NCBI GenBank assembly: GCA_023150375.1
Contig: JAKLLA010000004.1
Coordinates: 124,001-188,000 of the forward strand
Length of the DNA: 64,000 nt
Origin: Burkholderiaceae bacterium
GTDB lineage: Bacteria > Pseudomonadota > Gammaproteobacteria > Burkholderiales > Burkholderiaceae_C
Direction: 5' to 3'
The stretch's first letter is position 1. Every line of letters starts with the position of its first letter. Below, piece after piece: positions 49,564 to 58,425 of this stretch. The translations under genes and the position numbers were made by a program. Under the pieces are notes generated by a model, which was not told the DNA's origin, did no database searches, and worked only from the letters and a program-made list of their open reading frames with translations.

Positions 49564-51939
49564 ATGAACCGATTCAATGTCCGCCAGGTCGCCGTGCTCG
49601 GCGCCGGCGTGATGGGCGCGCAGATCGCCGCCCACCTGGTCAACGTGAAGGTGCCGGTGGTGCTGTTCGACCTGCCGGCCAAGGAAGGCCCGAAGAGCGC
49701 GATTGCGCTGAAGGCCATCGACAACCTCAAGAAGCTCAAGCCCGCCCCGCTGGGCGTGGCCGACGACGCCACGCGCATCCGCGCGGCCAACTACGAGGAC
49801 GACCTGGCGCTGCTGGGCCAGTGCGACCTGGTGATCGAGGCAATCGCCGAGCGCATGGACTGGAAGCTGGACCTGTACACCAAGATCGCCCCGCACGTCG
49901 CGGCGCATGCGATCGTCGCGTCCAACACCTCCGGCCTGAGCATCACGAAGCTGGCGGAGGCGCTGCCGGCGTCGATCCAGCCGCGCTTCTGCGGCATCCA
50001 CTTCTTCAACCCGCCGCGCTACATGCAGCTGGTGGAGCTGATCCCGACGCCGACCACCGAGGCTGGCCATCTGGACCAGCTCGAGACCTTCGTCACCACC
50101 ACCCTGGGCAAGGGCGTGGTGCGCGCCAAGGACACGCCCAACTTCATCGCCAACCGTGTGGGCATCGCCGGCATGCTGGCGACCATCCACGAGGCACAGA
50201 AGTTCGGCCTGAGCTATGACGTCGTCGACGATCTGACCGGCAAGAAGCTGGGCCGCGCCAGCTCCGGCACCTTCCGCACCGCGGACGTGGTCGGCCTGGA
50301 CACGATGGCGCACGTCATCAAGACGCTGCAGGACAACCTCGCGGACGATCCCTTCTTTCCCTCCTACGCCACCCCGGCGGTGCTGACCACGCTGATCGGC
50401 GCGGGCGCGCTGGGCCAGAAGGCCAAGGCGGGCTTCTACAAAAAGGTGGGCAAGGACATCCTGCGCTTCGACGCGGCCACCGGCGACTACGTGCCCGGCG
50501 GCAAGAAGGCCGACCCCATCGTCGATCGCATCCTGAAGAAGCCGGCGGCCGAGCGGCTGAAGCTGCTGCGCGAGTCGACCAACCCGCAGGCGCAATTCCT
50601 CTGGGCCATCCTGCGCGACAGCTTCCACTACGTCGCGGTCCACCTGGCACACATCGCCGACTCGGCGCGCGAGGTGGACTTCGCGATGCGCTGGGGCTTT
50701 GGCATGAAGCAGGGCCCCTTCGAGCTCTGGCAGGAAGCCGGCTGGCAGCAGGTGGCCACCTGGGTGAAGGAAGACATCGAGGCCGGCAAGGCCCTGTGCG
50801 CCGCCCCGCTGCCGGACTGGGTGTTCGACGGCCGCACGGGGGTGCATACGCCGGAGGGCTCCTGGTCGCCGGCGCAGGGCGCCTACCTGCCGCGCTCGGC
50901 GCTGCCGGTCTACGCGCGCCAGGTCTTCCCGGAAAGCCTCGCCGGAGCCGGTGCAATCGATCCGCTCAAGACCGGCACCGAGCTTTTCAAGAACGACGAG
51001 ATGCGTCTGTGGACGCTCGACGGCGAGGTGCTGATCGCCAGCATCACCAGCAAGATGCACCTGATCGGCACCGGCGTGATCGAGGGCCTGGCCAAGGCCG
51101 TCGAGCTGGCCGAGGCGGGCTACCAAGGCGTGGTGATCTGGTCGCCGGACGACGTGTTCTCCGCCGGTGCCAACCTGGAGTCGCTGCTGCCGGTGTTCAT
51201 GAAGTCCGGCGCCAAGGGGATCGCTCCGATCGTCAAGGAGCTGCAGGACACCATGCTGCGCCTGCGCTACGCCCACGTGCCGGTGGTGGCCGCGGTGCGC
51301 GGCCTGGCGCTGGGCGGTGGCTGCGAGATCGCGCTGGCCTGTGACCGCCGCGTCGCGCACATGGAAAGCTACGTCGGCTTGGTCGAAGTCGGCGTGGGCC
51401 TGCTGCCGGCCGGTGGTGGCCTGACCTACATCGCCCGCCGCGCCGCCGAGCGCGCCCCCGCGGGCGCCGACCTGCTGCCCTTCCTGAAGGACAGCTTCCA
51501 GGCCGCCGCGATGGCCACGGTGGGCACCAGCGCGCTCGAGTCGCGCAAGCTGGGCTACCTGCAGGACGGCGACGTCATCGTCGCCCACAAGGATGAGCTG
51601 CTGCACGTGGCCGTCGGCCAGGTCAAGGCCATGGTCGATGCCGGCTACCGCCCGCCGCCGCGCGCACAGATCCCGGTGGCGGGCCGCAACGCGATCGCCA
51701 CCATCAAGGCCTCGCTGGTGGGCATGCGCGACGGCGGCTTCATCACGAAGCACGACTTCCACATCGCCAGCCTGATCGCCGACGTGGTCTGCGGTGGCGA
51801 GCTGGATGCCGGCACGGTGGTGACCGAGGAGTACCTGATGGCCCTGGAGCGCAAGCACTTCTGCGCGCTGCTGGAGCATCCCAAGTCACAGGAACGCGCG
51901 ATGGGCCTGCTGCAATCCGGCAAGCCGGTCCGGAATTGA
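49564..51939 (+). CDS. 3-Hydroxyacyl-CoA dehydrogenase / enoyl-CoA hydratase, FadB-like
   Basis: The protein is 791 aa from ATG 49564 (MNRFNVRQVAVLGAGVMGAQIAAHLVN). Here the dehydrogenase comes first: NAD motif GAGVMG, then HFFNPPRYMQLVELIPTPTT and NRVGIAGMLATIHEAQKFGLSYDVVDDLTG. The enoyl-CoA hydratase domain is C-terminal: VIWSPDDVFSAGANLESL, VRGLALGGGCEIALACDRRVAHMESYVGLVEVGVGLLPAGGG. This order is that of the FadB' type and is opposite to E. coli FadB. It hydrates enoyl-CoA and oxidises 3-hydroxyacyl-CoA for the thiolase encoded 16 bp downstream. Confidence 0.93.
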   Translation: MNRFNVRQVAVLGAGVMGAQIAAHLVNVKVPVVLFDLPAKEGPKSAIALKAIDNLKKLKPAPLGVADDATRIRAANYEDDLALLGQCDLVIEAIAERMDWKLDLYTKIAPHVAAHAIVASNTSGLSITKLAEALPASIQPRFCGIHFFNPPRYMQLVELIPTPTTEAGHLDQLETFVTTTLGKGVVRAKDTPNFIANRVGIAGMLATIHEAQKFGLSYDVVDDLTGKKLGRASSGTFRTADVVGLDTMAHVIKTLQDNLADDPFFPSYATPAVLTTLIGAGALGQKAKAGFYKKVGKDILRFDAATGDYVPGGKKADPIVDRILKKPAAERLKLLRESTNPQAQFLWAILRDSFHYVAVHLAHIADSAREVDFAMRWGFGMKQGPFELWQEAGWQQVATWVKEDIEAGKALCAAPLPDWVFDGRTGVHTPEGSWSPAQGAYLPRSALPVYARQVFPESLAGAGAIDPLKTGTELFKNDEMRLWTLDGEVLIASITSKMHLIGTGVIEGLAKAVELAEAGYQGVVIWSPDDVFSAGANLESLLPVFMKSGAKGIAPIVKELQDTMLRLRYAHVPVVAAVRGLALGGGCEIALACDRRVAHMESYVGLVEVGVGLLPAGGGLTYIARRAAERAPAGADLLPFLKDSFQAAAMATVGTSALESRKLGYLQDGDVIVAHKDELLHVAVGQVKAMVDAGYRPPPRAQIPVAGRNAIATIKASLVGMRDGGFITKHDFHIASLIADVVCGGELDAGTVVTEEYLMALERKHFCALLEHPKSQERAMGLLQSGKPVRN

Positions 51940-51955
51940 ACGGAGCGACGAGACC

Positions 51956-53182
51956 ATGAAACAAGTTCAAGACGCCTACATCGTCGCCGCCAGCCGCACC
52001 CCGATCGGCAAGTCCGGCCGCGGCTACTTCCGCAACACCCGTGCGGACGACCTGCTGGTCACCGCGCTGCGCTCGGCGCTGGCGCAGGTGCCGACGCTGG
52101 ACCCGGCCGCCATCGAGGACGCCGTGATCGGCTGCTCCTTCCCCGAGGGCGAGCAGGGCATGAACATGGCCCGCATCGCGGTCGCCCTGGCCGGCCTGCC
52201 CAACGGCGTGGGCGGCGTGACGGTGAACCGCTTCTGCGCCTCGGGCCTGACGGCCATCCAGATGGCGGCCGACCGCATCCGCGTCGGCGAGGCCGACGTG
52301 ATGATCGCCGGCGGTGCCGAGTCGATGAGCCTGGTGCCGATGGGCGGCAACAAGCCCTCGTTCAATCCCGCGGTGTTTGCCCGCGACGAGAACGTCGGCA
52401 TCGCCTACGGCATGGGGCTGACCGCCGAGAAGGTGGCGCAGCAGTGGAAGGTCAGCCGAGAGGACCAGGACGCCTTCGCGCTGGCCTCGCACCAGAAGGC
52501 CATTGCCGCGCAGCTGGCCGGCGAGTTCGCCGACGAGATCTGCCCGGTGGACGTGATCGAGCGCATCCCCGACCTCGCCACCGGCGAGATCACGCTGAAG
52601 TCCCGCACGGTGAACCTGGACGAAGGCCCGCGCCCGGACACCTCGCTGGAGGGCCTGGCCAAGCTGAAGACGGTGTTCGCCGCGCCGAAGGACCCGACCG
52701 GCAAGGCCACGGGCCTGGGCAGCGTGACGGCCGGCAACAGCTCGCAGACCAGCGACGGCGCGGGCGCGCTGATCCTGGCCAGCGAGGCGGCGATCAAGCG
52801 CTATGACCTCAAGCCGCTGGCGCGCTTCGTCAGCTTCGCCAGCCGCGGCGTGCCGCCGGAGATCATGGGGATCGGCCCGATCGCCGCGATTCCCGCCGCG
52901 CTGGGCTACGCCGGCCTGAAGGCCGAGGACCTGGGCTGGATCGAGCTGAACGAGGCCTTCGCGGCCCAGGCGCTGGCGGTGATCCGCGACCTCGGGCTGA
53001 ACCCGGCCGTGGTCAACCCGATGGGCGGCGCCATCGCCCTGGGCCACCCGCTGGGCGCCACCGGTGCGATCCGTGCGGCCACCACCGTGCATGCGCTGCG
53101 CCGCAAGCAGCTCAAGTACGGCATGGTGACGATGTGCGTGGGCACCGGCCAGGGCGCCGCGGGCATCTTCGAGCGCGTCTGA
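51956..53182 (+). CDS. Acetyl-CoA C-acyltransferase (thiolase)
   Basis: The protein is 408 aa from ATG 51956. Thiolase signatures: the acyl-accepting Cys94 in [13 protein letters not shown], His in [15 protein letters not shown] and the second Cys in [26 protein letters not shown] near the C-terminus gives the third active-site segment. It cleaves 3-ketoacyl-CoA to acetyl-CoA and a shortened acyl-CoA. It is the last gene of the operon; a bulged hairpin terminator follows at 53222. Confidence 0.95.
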   Translation: MKQVQDAYIVAASRTPIGKSGRGYFRNTRADDLLVTALRSALAQVPTLDPAAIEDAVIGCSFPEGEQGMNMARIAVALAGLPNGVGGVTVNRFCASGLTAIQMAADRIRVGEADVMIAGGAESMSLVPMGGNKPSFNPAVFARDENVGIAYGMGLTAEKVAQQWKVSREDQDAFALASHQKAIAAQLAGEFADEICPVDVIERIPDLATGEITLKSRTVNLDEGPRPDTSLEGLAKLKTVFAAPKDPTGKATGLGSVTAGNSSQTSDGAGALILASEAAIKRYDLKPLARFVSFASRGVPPEIMGIGPIAAIPAALGYAGLKAEDLGWIELNEAFAAQALAVIRDLGLNPAVVNPMGGAIALGHPLGATGAIRAATTVHALRRKQLKYGMVTMCVGTGQGAAGIFERV

Positions 53183-53221
53183 TCCCCGCGCGGCCCGGTG
53201 CCGTCGGGATCTGATACAAAC

Positions 53222-53251
53222 AGCCGCCGCACCGTCCGGGTGCCGGCGGCT
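53222..53251 (+). terminator. Terminator after the fad operon
   Basis: Stem AGCCGCCG / CGGCGGCT, with inner CACC/GGTG and a one-base bulge, followed by TTTCCTGTCTTT. It ends the tetR-fad transcript. Confidence 0.75.
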
Positions 53252-53350
53252 TTCCTGTCTTTGCGGGGTTTGCCGCTTCGCCAGCCCCCGACGCGCGGAC
53301 TGCCCGCGTGGCCGGGACCGCCCTAGCATCACTCACGAGTCGAGACCGCC

Positions 53351-54124
53351 ATGACCGAACCCACCCTCAAGACGGCGACGCTGCGCGGCGTGGCCACCAT
53401 CGAGATCGCCCGGCCCGAGAAGAAGAACGCGCTGACCGCCGCGATGTACCAGGCCATGGCCGACGCGCTGCGCGCGGCCCACGACGACCCGGCCGTGCGC
53501 GCGGTGCTGATCACCGGCCAGCCGGGCATCTTCACCTCGGGCAACGACCTGGAGGACTTCCTGCAGCGCCCGCCGGCCGGGCTCGACTCGCCGGTGTTCC
53601 AGTTCATGCAGGCGCTGATGGGCTGCGACAAGCCGATCGTCGCCGCGGTCACCGGTGCGGCCATCGGCATCGGCACCACGATGCTGCTGCACTGCGATTT
53701 CGTCTACGTCAGCGACGAGGCGCGGCTGGCGATGCCCTTCGTTGCGCTGGGGCTGGTGCCCGAGTTCGCCTCCAGCGTGCTGGTGGCCGAGCGCATCGGC
53801 CACGCCCGCGCGGCCGAGAAGCTGCTGCTGGGCGATCCCTTCACCGGCGCCGAGGCGGCCGAGTGGGGCATCGCCAACGCCGTGCTGCCCGCCGGCGAGG
53901 TGGTCGCCCATGCCCGCCGGGTCGCCGAGCGCTTCAACGCGCTGGCCCCGGCCGCCGTGCGCGAGAGCAAGCGCCTGATGCGTGCGCGCGACCGTGCCCG
54001 CCTGCCCGAGATCATCGCGGCCGAGGGCCAGCTCTTCCGCGACCGCCTGCGCAGCGAGGAGGCCCGCGAGGCGATGCAGGCCTTCTTCGAGAAGCGGGCG
54101 CCCGACTTCTCCCGCTTCGGCTGA
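53351..54124 (+). CDS. Enoyl-CoA hydratase/isomerase family protein
   Basis: The protein is 257 aa. Crotonase fold with the oxyanion-hole segments EIARPEKKNALTAAMYQAMADAL, FTSGNDLEDFLQ and AAVTGAAIGIGTTMLLHCDFVYVSDEARLAMPFVALGLVPEFASSVLVAER. The second catalytic Glu of bona fide hydratases (normally E near GALPGAGG) is not obvious; the loop reads FVALGLVPEFASS, which fits hydratase/isomerase or dienoyl-CoA isomerase relatives. It begins 169 bp after the thiolase, beyond the terminator, so it is a separate unit. It probably acts in fatty or aromatic acyl-CoA breakdown. Confidence 0.88.
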   Translation: MTEPTLKTATLRGVATIEIARPEKKNALTAAMYQAMADALRAAHDDPAVRAVLITGQPGIFTSGNDLEDFLQRPPAGLDSPVFQFMQALMGCDKPIVAAVTGAAIGIGTTMLLHCDFVYVSDEARLAMPFVALGLVPEFASSVLVAERIGHARAAEKLLLGDPFTGAEAAEWGIANAVLPAGEVVAHARRVAERFNALAPAAVRESKRLMRARDRARLPEIIAAEGQLFRDRLRSEEAREAMQAFFEKRAPDFSRFG

Positions 54125-54139
54125 ACGCCCTGCGCGTCC

Positions 54140-55048
54140 ATGGTCCTGCCCGCGTACCACGCCCCGCCCGAAGCCCCGCTGCCTCGACCGGCGACGCTGG
54201 CGCTGCTGCGCACCGGGCTGGCGCCGCTGCTGCTCTGGCAGGGCCTGCGGGTGCGGCGCCGCACGCCGCGGCTGCCGGAGGCCACCGGGCCGCGCCATGG
54301 CGTGGCCGGCCATGGCGCGGTGCGGCTGCGCCTGCTGGTGGTGGGCGACTCCTCGGCGGCCGGGGTGGGCGTGCGTGCGCAGGACGAGGCGCTGGCACCG
54401 CAGCTGGCCGGCTTCGTGGCCGGGCACCTGAGTGCGGCCACCGAACGGCAGGGCCGGGGCAGTTCGGCAGTGGCCTGGCAGCTGGTGGCGGCCAGCGGGC
54501 TCACCGCGCACCAGGCCCTGGCGGCCATGGCCGCCACCCGGCTCTATCCGGCCGACCTGCTGGTCACGGTGCTGGGGGTCAACGACGTGATCGAGGGCAC
54601 CCGGCCGAGCGACTGGCTGCGCGATCTGGATGCGATTCGCGGCCATGCCCGCCACCGCGCGAAGGTGCGCCACACGGTGCATTGCGCTCCGCCGCGCATG
54701 GACCTGATGCCGGTGTTTCCCCAGCCACTGCGCTGGATCATGGGCGCCGCCGCGGCCCGGCTAGACCAGGCGCTGCGCGGCCATGTGCGCCAGTCGCACC
54801 GGCGCACCCGCTTCGTGCTGCCCTTCGATCCGTCGCGCGAGGATCCGCGCGAGTGGCTGGCACCGGACGGCTTCCATCCCAATGCGGCGCTGTACCGGCG
54901 CTGGGCGTCGGAGCTGGCCGACCACATCGACCTGGACCTGTCGCAGTCGCACCTGCGCCGGGCCGTGCTGCCGAGCAGCTTCCAGGCCAGCGGCTTCGGC
55001 ACGCTCGATGCCATGAGCGGCTACAGCGGCCTCGGTGAGTTGAACTGA
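54140..55048 (+). CDS. SGNH/GDSL hydrolase
   Basis: The protein is 302 aa. Block I VVGDSSAAGVG holds the nucleophile Ser, block III VTVLGVNDVIEGT the Gly/Asn oxyanion pair, and block V APDGFHPN the Asp and His. The hydrophobic N-terminal stretch (TLALLRTGLAPLLLW) could anchor it. It probably hydrolyses an ester or thioester; the substrate is unknown. It starts 16 bp after the enoyl-CoA hydratase stop, so it is likely in the same transcript. Its stop is followed by the CGAAGCGGCTTCG hairpin. Confidence 0.9.
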   Translation: MVLPAYHAPPEAPLPRPATLALLRTGLAPLLLWQGLRVRRRTPRLPEATGPRHGVAGHGAVRLRLLVVGDSSAAGVGVRAQDEALAPQLAGFVAGHLSAATERQGRGSSAVAWQLVAASGLTAHQALAAMAATRLYPADLLVTVLGVNDVIEGTRPSDWLRDLDAIRGHARHRAKVRHTVHCAPPRMDLMPVFPQPLRWIMGAAAARLDQALRGHVRQSHRRTRFVLPFDPSREDPREWLAPDGFHPNAALYRRWASELADHIDLDLSQSHLRRAVLPSSFQASGFGTLDAMSGYSGLGELN

Positions 55049-55053
55049 CCCCG

Positions 55054-55066
55054 CGAAGCGGCTTCG
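55054..55066. repeat. CGAAGCGGCTTCG hairpin, copy 2
   Basis: The same 13-mer as at 45099, here 6 bp after the SGNH hydrolase stop. In both cases TGACCCC precedes and a C-rich stretch follows, so it may be a recurrent terminator unit. Confidence 0.5.
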
Positions 55067-55108
55067 CCCCGGCTCCCCGGCGTCGGGCCGCCGAACCGGC
55101 GCGCCCCG

Positions 55109-55552
55109 TCAGGTCGGCACGATCGGGCGGGGCTGGCCGCTGCGGTCGATGGCCACGTAGGTCAGGTGCGCATCGGTCACCTTGACGATGTGCGGGTCGG
55201 CCGGGTTGCGCTCCGCATAGACTTCGACATGAACCGTCACCGAGGTGCGCCCCACCCGGGTGACGGTGGCATAGAAGCTCAGCAGGTCCCCCACCGAGAC
55301 CGGCTGCTTGAAGACGAACTGGTTGACCGCCACCGTGGCGATGCGCCCGCGCGCCACGCGTGCGCCCGGCACGGCGCCGGCGATGTCCACCTGCGCCATG
55401 ATCCAGCCGCCGAAGACGTCGCCGTTGGCGTTCGAGTCGGCGGGCATCGGCATCACGCGCAGCACCAGCTCGCGCTGCCAGGTGTCGCTGCCGCCGCCGG
55501 TCAGGGGGGGCATCGCTGCCACGGGGAGCGGGAGGTCGTCGGAAGCGGTCAT
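55109..55552 (-). CDS. Acyl-CoA thioesterase (YciA-like hot-dog fold)
   Basis: The protein is 147 aa. A single hot-dog domain: ELVLRVMPMPADSNANGDVFGGWIMAQVDIAGAVPG (the catalytic Asn/Gly-Asp segment DSNANGDVFGGW), VNQFVFKQPVSVGDLLSFYATV, RTSVTVHVEVYAERN and VKVTDAHLTYVAID. YciA-type enzymes hydrolyse a broad range of short and medium acyl-CoAs to recycle CoA. It fits beside the beta-oxidation genes. Convergent with the SGNH gene and divergent from the ATM1-like exporter gene. Confidence 0.93.
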   Translation of the reverse strand: MTASDDLPLPVAAMPPLTGGGSDTWQRELVLRVMPMPADSNANGDVFGGWIMAQVDIAGAVPGARVARGRIATVAVNQFVFKQPVSVGDLLSFYATVTRVGRTSVTVHVEVYAERNPADPHIVKVTDAHLTYVAIDRSGQPRPIVPT

Positions 55553-55596
55553 CGGAGAGTTCCTGCCATCACTTGCACTGCAGCCATTCTTTCACG

Positions 55597-57438
55597 ATGC
55601 GTCGCGCCGCCGTCCACGATCTGCCCCTGCCGTCCCATTCACCCGCAGCGCCTCGCAGCGACTGGATGACCCTGCGCCGCCTCGGCCCCTACTTCTGGCA
55701 GTACCGCGGCCGGGTGGCGCTGGCGCTGCTCTTCCTGATCGCGGCGAAGGTGGCCAACGTGGCCGTGCCGGTGCTGCTCAAGCACCTGGTGGACGGGCTG
55801 GGGGTGGCGGCCGGCGATCCGCGCGCCCTGCTGGTGGTGCCGGCCGGCCTGCTGCTGGGCTATGCGGGGCTGCGCTTCTCGACCACGCTGTTCACCGAGC
55901 TGCGCGAGCTGGTGTTCGCGCGCGCCACGCACGGCGCGGCGCGGCAGATCGCGCTGGAGACCTTCCGCCACCTGCATGCGCTGAGCCTGCGCTTCCACCT
56001 CGAGCGGCAGACCGGCGGCATGACCCGCGACATCGAGCGCGGCACGCGCGCGCTGCAGTCGCTGGTGAGCTACTCGCTGTTCACCATCGTGCCCACCCTG
56101 GTGGAGCTGGTGCTGGTGCTGGCGCTGCTGGGCGGGCGCTTCGACATGGGCTTCGTCGTGATCACCGTGGTGGCATTGCTGGCCTACGGGGCCTTCACGA
56201 TCGCGATGACCGAATGGCGCACCCATTTCCGCCGCGAGATGAACGAGCTCGACTCGAAGGCGCACAGCCGGGCCGTGGACGCGCTGCTGAACTACGAGAC
56301 GGTCAAGTACTTCAACGCCGAGGACTTCGAGGCGCGACGCTACGACGAGGGGCTGGATGCCTACCGGCGCGCGCAGCTGAAGTCGCAGAGCACGCTGTCG
56401 CTGCTCAATGCCGGGCAGCAGGCCATCATCGCCGCGAGCCTGGTGGCCATGCTCTGGCGGGCCACCGAGGGCGTGATCGCGCAGCGCATGACGCTGGGCG
56501 ACTTCGTGATGGTCAATGCGCTGATGATCCAGCTGTACATCCCGCTGAACTTCCTCGGCGTGCTGTACCGCGAGGTCAAGCAGAGCCTCACCGACCTGGA
56601 CAAGATGTTCGGCCTGCTGGCGCGCGAGCGCGAGGTGGCCGATGCCCCCGGCGCGGCTGCGCTGGAGGTGCGCGAGGCCACGGTGCGCTTCTCGCACGTG
56701 GACTTCGCCTACGACCCGAAGCAGGGCCGCCAGGTGCTCTTCGACGTGAGCTTCGAGATCCCCGGCGGCAGGACGGTGGCGGTGGTGGGGCCCTCCGGCT
56801 CGGGCAAGAGCACGCTGGCGCGGCTGCTCTACCGCTTCTACGACGTCGCGCCGGGCGGCGGCGCCATCACGATCGACGGCCAGGACCTGCGCAGCGTCAC
56901 CCAGGACAGCCTGCGCCGTGCCATCGGCATCGTGCCGCAGGACACCGTGCTGTTCAACGACACCATCGGCTACAACATCGCCTACGGCCGCCCGGAGGCG
57001 ACACAGGCGCAGATCGAGGCCGCCGCGCGGGCCGCGCACATCCACGACTTCATCGTCGCGCAGCCGCAGGGCTACGCCACCGTGGTGGGCGAGCGCGGGC
57101 TGAAGCTCTCCGGCGGCGAGAAGCAGCGCGTGGCGATCGCCCGCACCCTGCTGAAGAACCCGCCCATCCTGATCTTCGACGAGGCCACCTCGGCGCTGGA
57201 CTCGGCCAACGAGCGCGCCATCCAGGCCGAACTCGAGAGCGCCGCGCAGGGCAAGACCGCGCTGGTGATCGCGCACCGGCTGTCGACCGTCGTCGACGCG
57301 CACCAGATCGTCGTGCTGCAGCACGGCCGGGTGGCCGAGCGGGGCAGCCACGCCGAGCTGCTGGCGCTGGGCGGCGTGTATGCGCGCATGTGGCAGCTGC
57401 AGCAGAGCCGGCCTGAACCCGGGGCGACGGGAGGGTGA
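55597..57438 (+). CDS. ABC exporter of the ATM1/HMT1 type
   Basis: The protein is 613 aa from ATG 55597 (MRRAAVHD); a TTG at 55573 would add 8 residues. Six-TM half-transporter domain (residues ~40-330) with LNYETVKYFNAEDFEARRYDEGLDAYRRA, the ATM1-specific glutathione-binding/coupling region. ABC domain: Walker A GPSGSGKST, Q-loop VPQDTVLF, signature LSGGEKQRVAIART, Walker B ILIFDEATSALD and H-loop IAHRLST. These homodimers export glutathione conjugates or metal-thiolates across the inner membrane; the exact cargo is unknown. It is 42 bp upstream of the HypT-like lysR gene. Confidence 0.93.
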   Translation: MRRAAVHDLPLPSHSPAAPRSDWMTLRRLGPYFWQYRGRVALALLFLIAAKVANVAVPVLLKHLVDGLGVAAGDPRALLVVPAGLLLGYAGLRFSTTLFTELRELVFARATHGAARQIALETFRHLHALSLRFHLERQTGGMTRDIERGTRALQSLVSYSLFTIVPTLVELVLVLALLGGRFDMGFVVITVVALLAYGAFTIAMTEWRTHFRREMNELDSKAHSRAVDALLNYETVKYFNAEDFEARRYDEGLDAYRRAQLKSQSTLSLLNAGQQAIIAASLVAMLWRATEGVIAQRMTLGDFVMVNALMIQLYIPLNFLGVLYREVKQSLTDLDKMFGLLAREREVADAPGAAALEVREATVRFSHVDFAYDPKQGRQVLFDVSFEIPGGRTVAVVGPSGSGKSTLARLLYRFYDVAPGGGAITIDGQDLRSVTQDSLRRAIGIVPQDTVLFNDTIGYNIAYGRPEATQAQIEAAARAAHIHDFIVAQPQGYATVVGERGLKLSGGEKQRVAIARTLLKNPPILIFDEATSALDSANERAIQAELESAAQGKTALVIAHRLSTVVDAHQIVVLQHGRVAERGSHAELLALGGVYARMWQLQQSRPEPGATGG

Positions 57439-57480
57439 GCCCGTAGGTCGGCCGCCGGGGGCCCTGGCTACACTGGCCGC

Positions 57481-58425
57481 GTGGAAACCAAGTGGCTCGA
57501 AGACTTCGTCAGCCTGGCCGAGACGCGCAGCTTCTCGCGCTCGGCCCAGCTGCGGCATGTGACCCAGCCGGCGTTCTCGCGCCGCATCCAGGCGCTGGAG
57601 GCCTGGGCGGGGGTGGACCTGGTGGATCGTTCCTCCTACCCGACCCGGCTGACCCCGGCCGGCCAGACCCTGCTGCCGCAGGCCCTCGAGGTGCTCGGCC
57701 ACCTGCAGGCCGCGCGCAACCTGATGCGCGGCCACCAGAGCAGCGGCCAGGACATGATCGAGTTCGCGGTGCCGCACTCGCTGGCCTTCACCTTCTTCCC
57801 GCACTGGGTGATGGAGCTGCGCCAGCGCTTCGGTGCCTTCAAGAGCCGGCTGGTCGGCCTGAACGTGCACGATGCGGTGATGCAGCTCACCGAGGGCAGC
57901 TGCGACCTGCTGCTGGCCTATCACCACCCCTCGCAGCCGCTGCAGCTCAACCCCGAGCGCTACGAGATGCTCAGTCTCGGCCACGAGACCCTGGCGCCCT
58001 ACGCCAAGGCCGACGCCGACGGCCAGCCGCTGTTCCGCCTGCCCGGGCGCACCCACGAGCCGGTGCCCTACCTGGCCTATGCCTCCGGGGCCTACCTCGG
58101 GCGGCTGGTCGACCTGCTGCTCAAGCAGGCCGGCGAGCCGCTCTACCTCGACCCGATCTACGAGACCGACATGGCCGAGGGTCTGAAGGCCATGGCGCTG
58201 GAGGGGCACGGCCTGGCCTTCCTGCCGGCCAGCTCGGTCAAGAAGGAGCTGCGCGCGCGCAGCCTGGTGCCCGCCGGTCCGCGCCACAACGGCGTGCCGG
58301 CCTTCGAGGTCACCATCGAGGTGCGCCTGTACCGCGAGCGCCCGGGCCCGCGTGGCTCCAAGCCGGCGGCCCAGGAGCTCTGGAACTTCCTGCAGCAGCG
58401 TGGCAGCGCCGCCGCCGGCCGCTGA
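57481..58425 (+). CDS. LysR-family regulator, HypT/YjiE-like
   Basis: The protein is 314 aa from GTG 57481. The HTH is ETKWLEDFVSLAETRSFSRSAQLRHVTQPAFSRRIQALEAWAGVDLVDRSSYPTRLTPAG, with the WLEDF opening and the SYPTRLT segment characteristic of the HypT group. The effector domain includes FAVPHSLAFTFFPHWV and GSCDLLLAYHHPSQP. E. coli HypT responds to hypochlorite through methionine oxidation. A comparable stress role is possible, but the C4-dicarboxylate/amino-acid system downstream is an equally likely target. Its end overlaps the likely kinase start by 26 bp. Confidence 0.85.
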   Translation: METKWLEDFVSLAETRSFSRSAQLRHVTQPAFSRRIQALEAWAGVDLVDRSSYPTRLTPAGQTLLPQALEVLGHLQAARNLMRGHQSSGQDMIEFAVPHSLAFTFFPHWVMELRQRFGAFKSRLVGLNVHDAVMQLTEGSCDLLLAYHHPSQPLQLNPERYEMLSLGHETLAPYAKADADGQPLFRLPGRTHEPVPYLAYASGAYLGRLVDLLLKQAGEPLYLDPIYETDMAEGLKAMALEGHGLAFLPASSVKKELRARSLVPAGPRHNGVPAFEVTIEVRLYRERPGPRGSKPAAQELWNFLQQRGSAAAGR

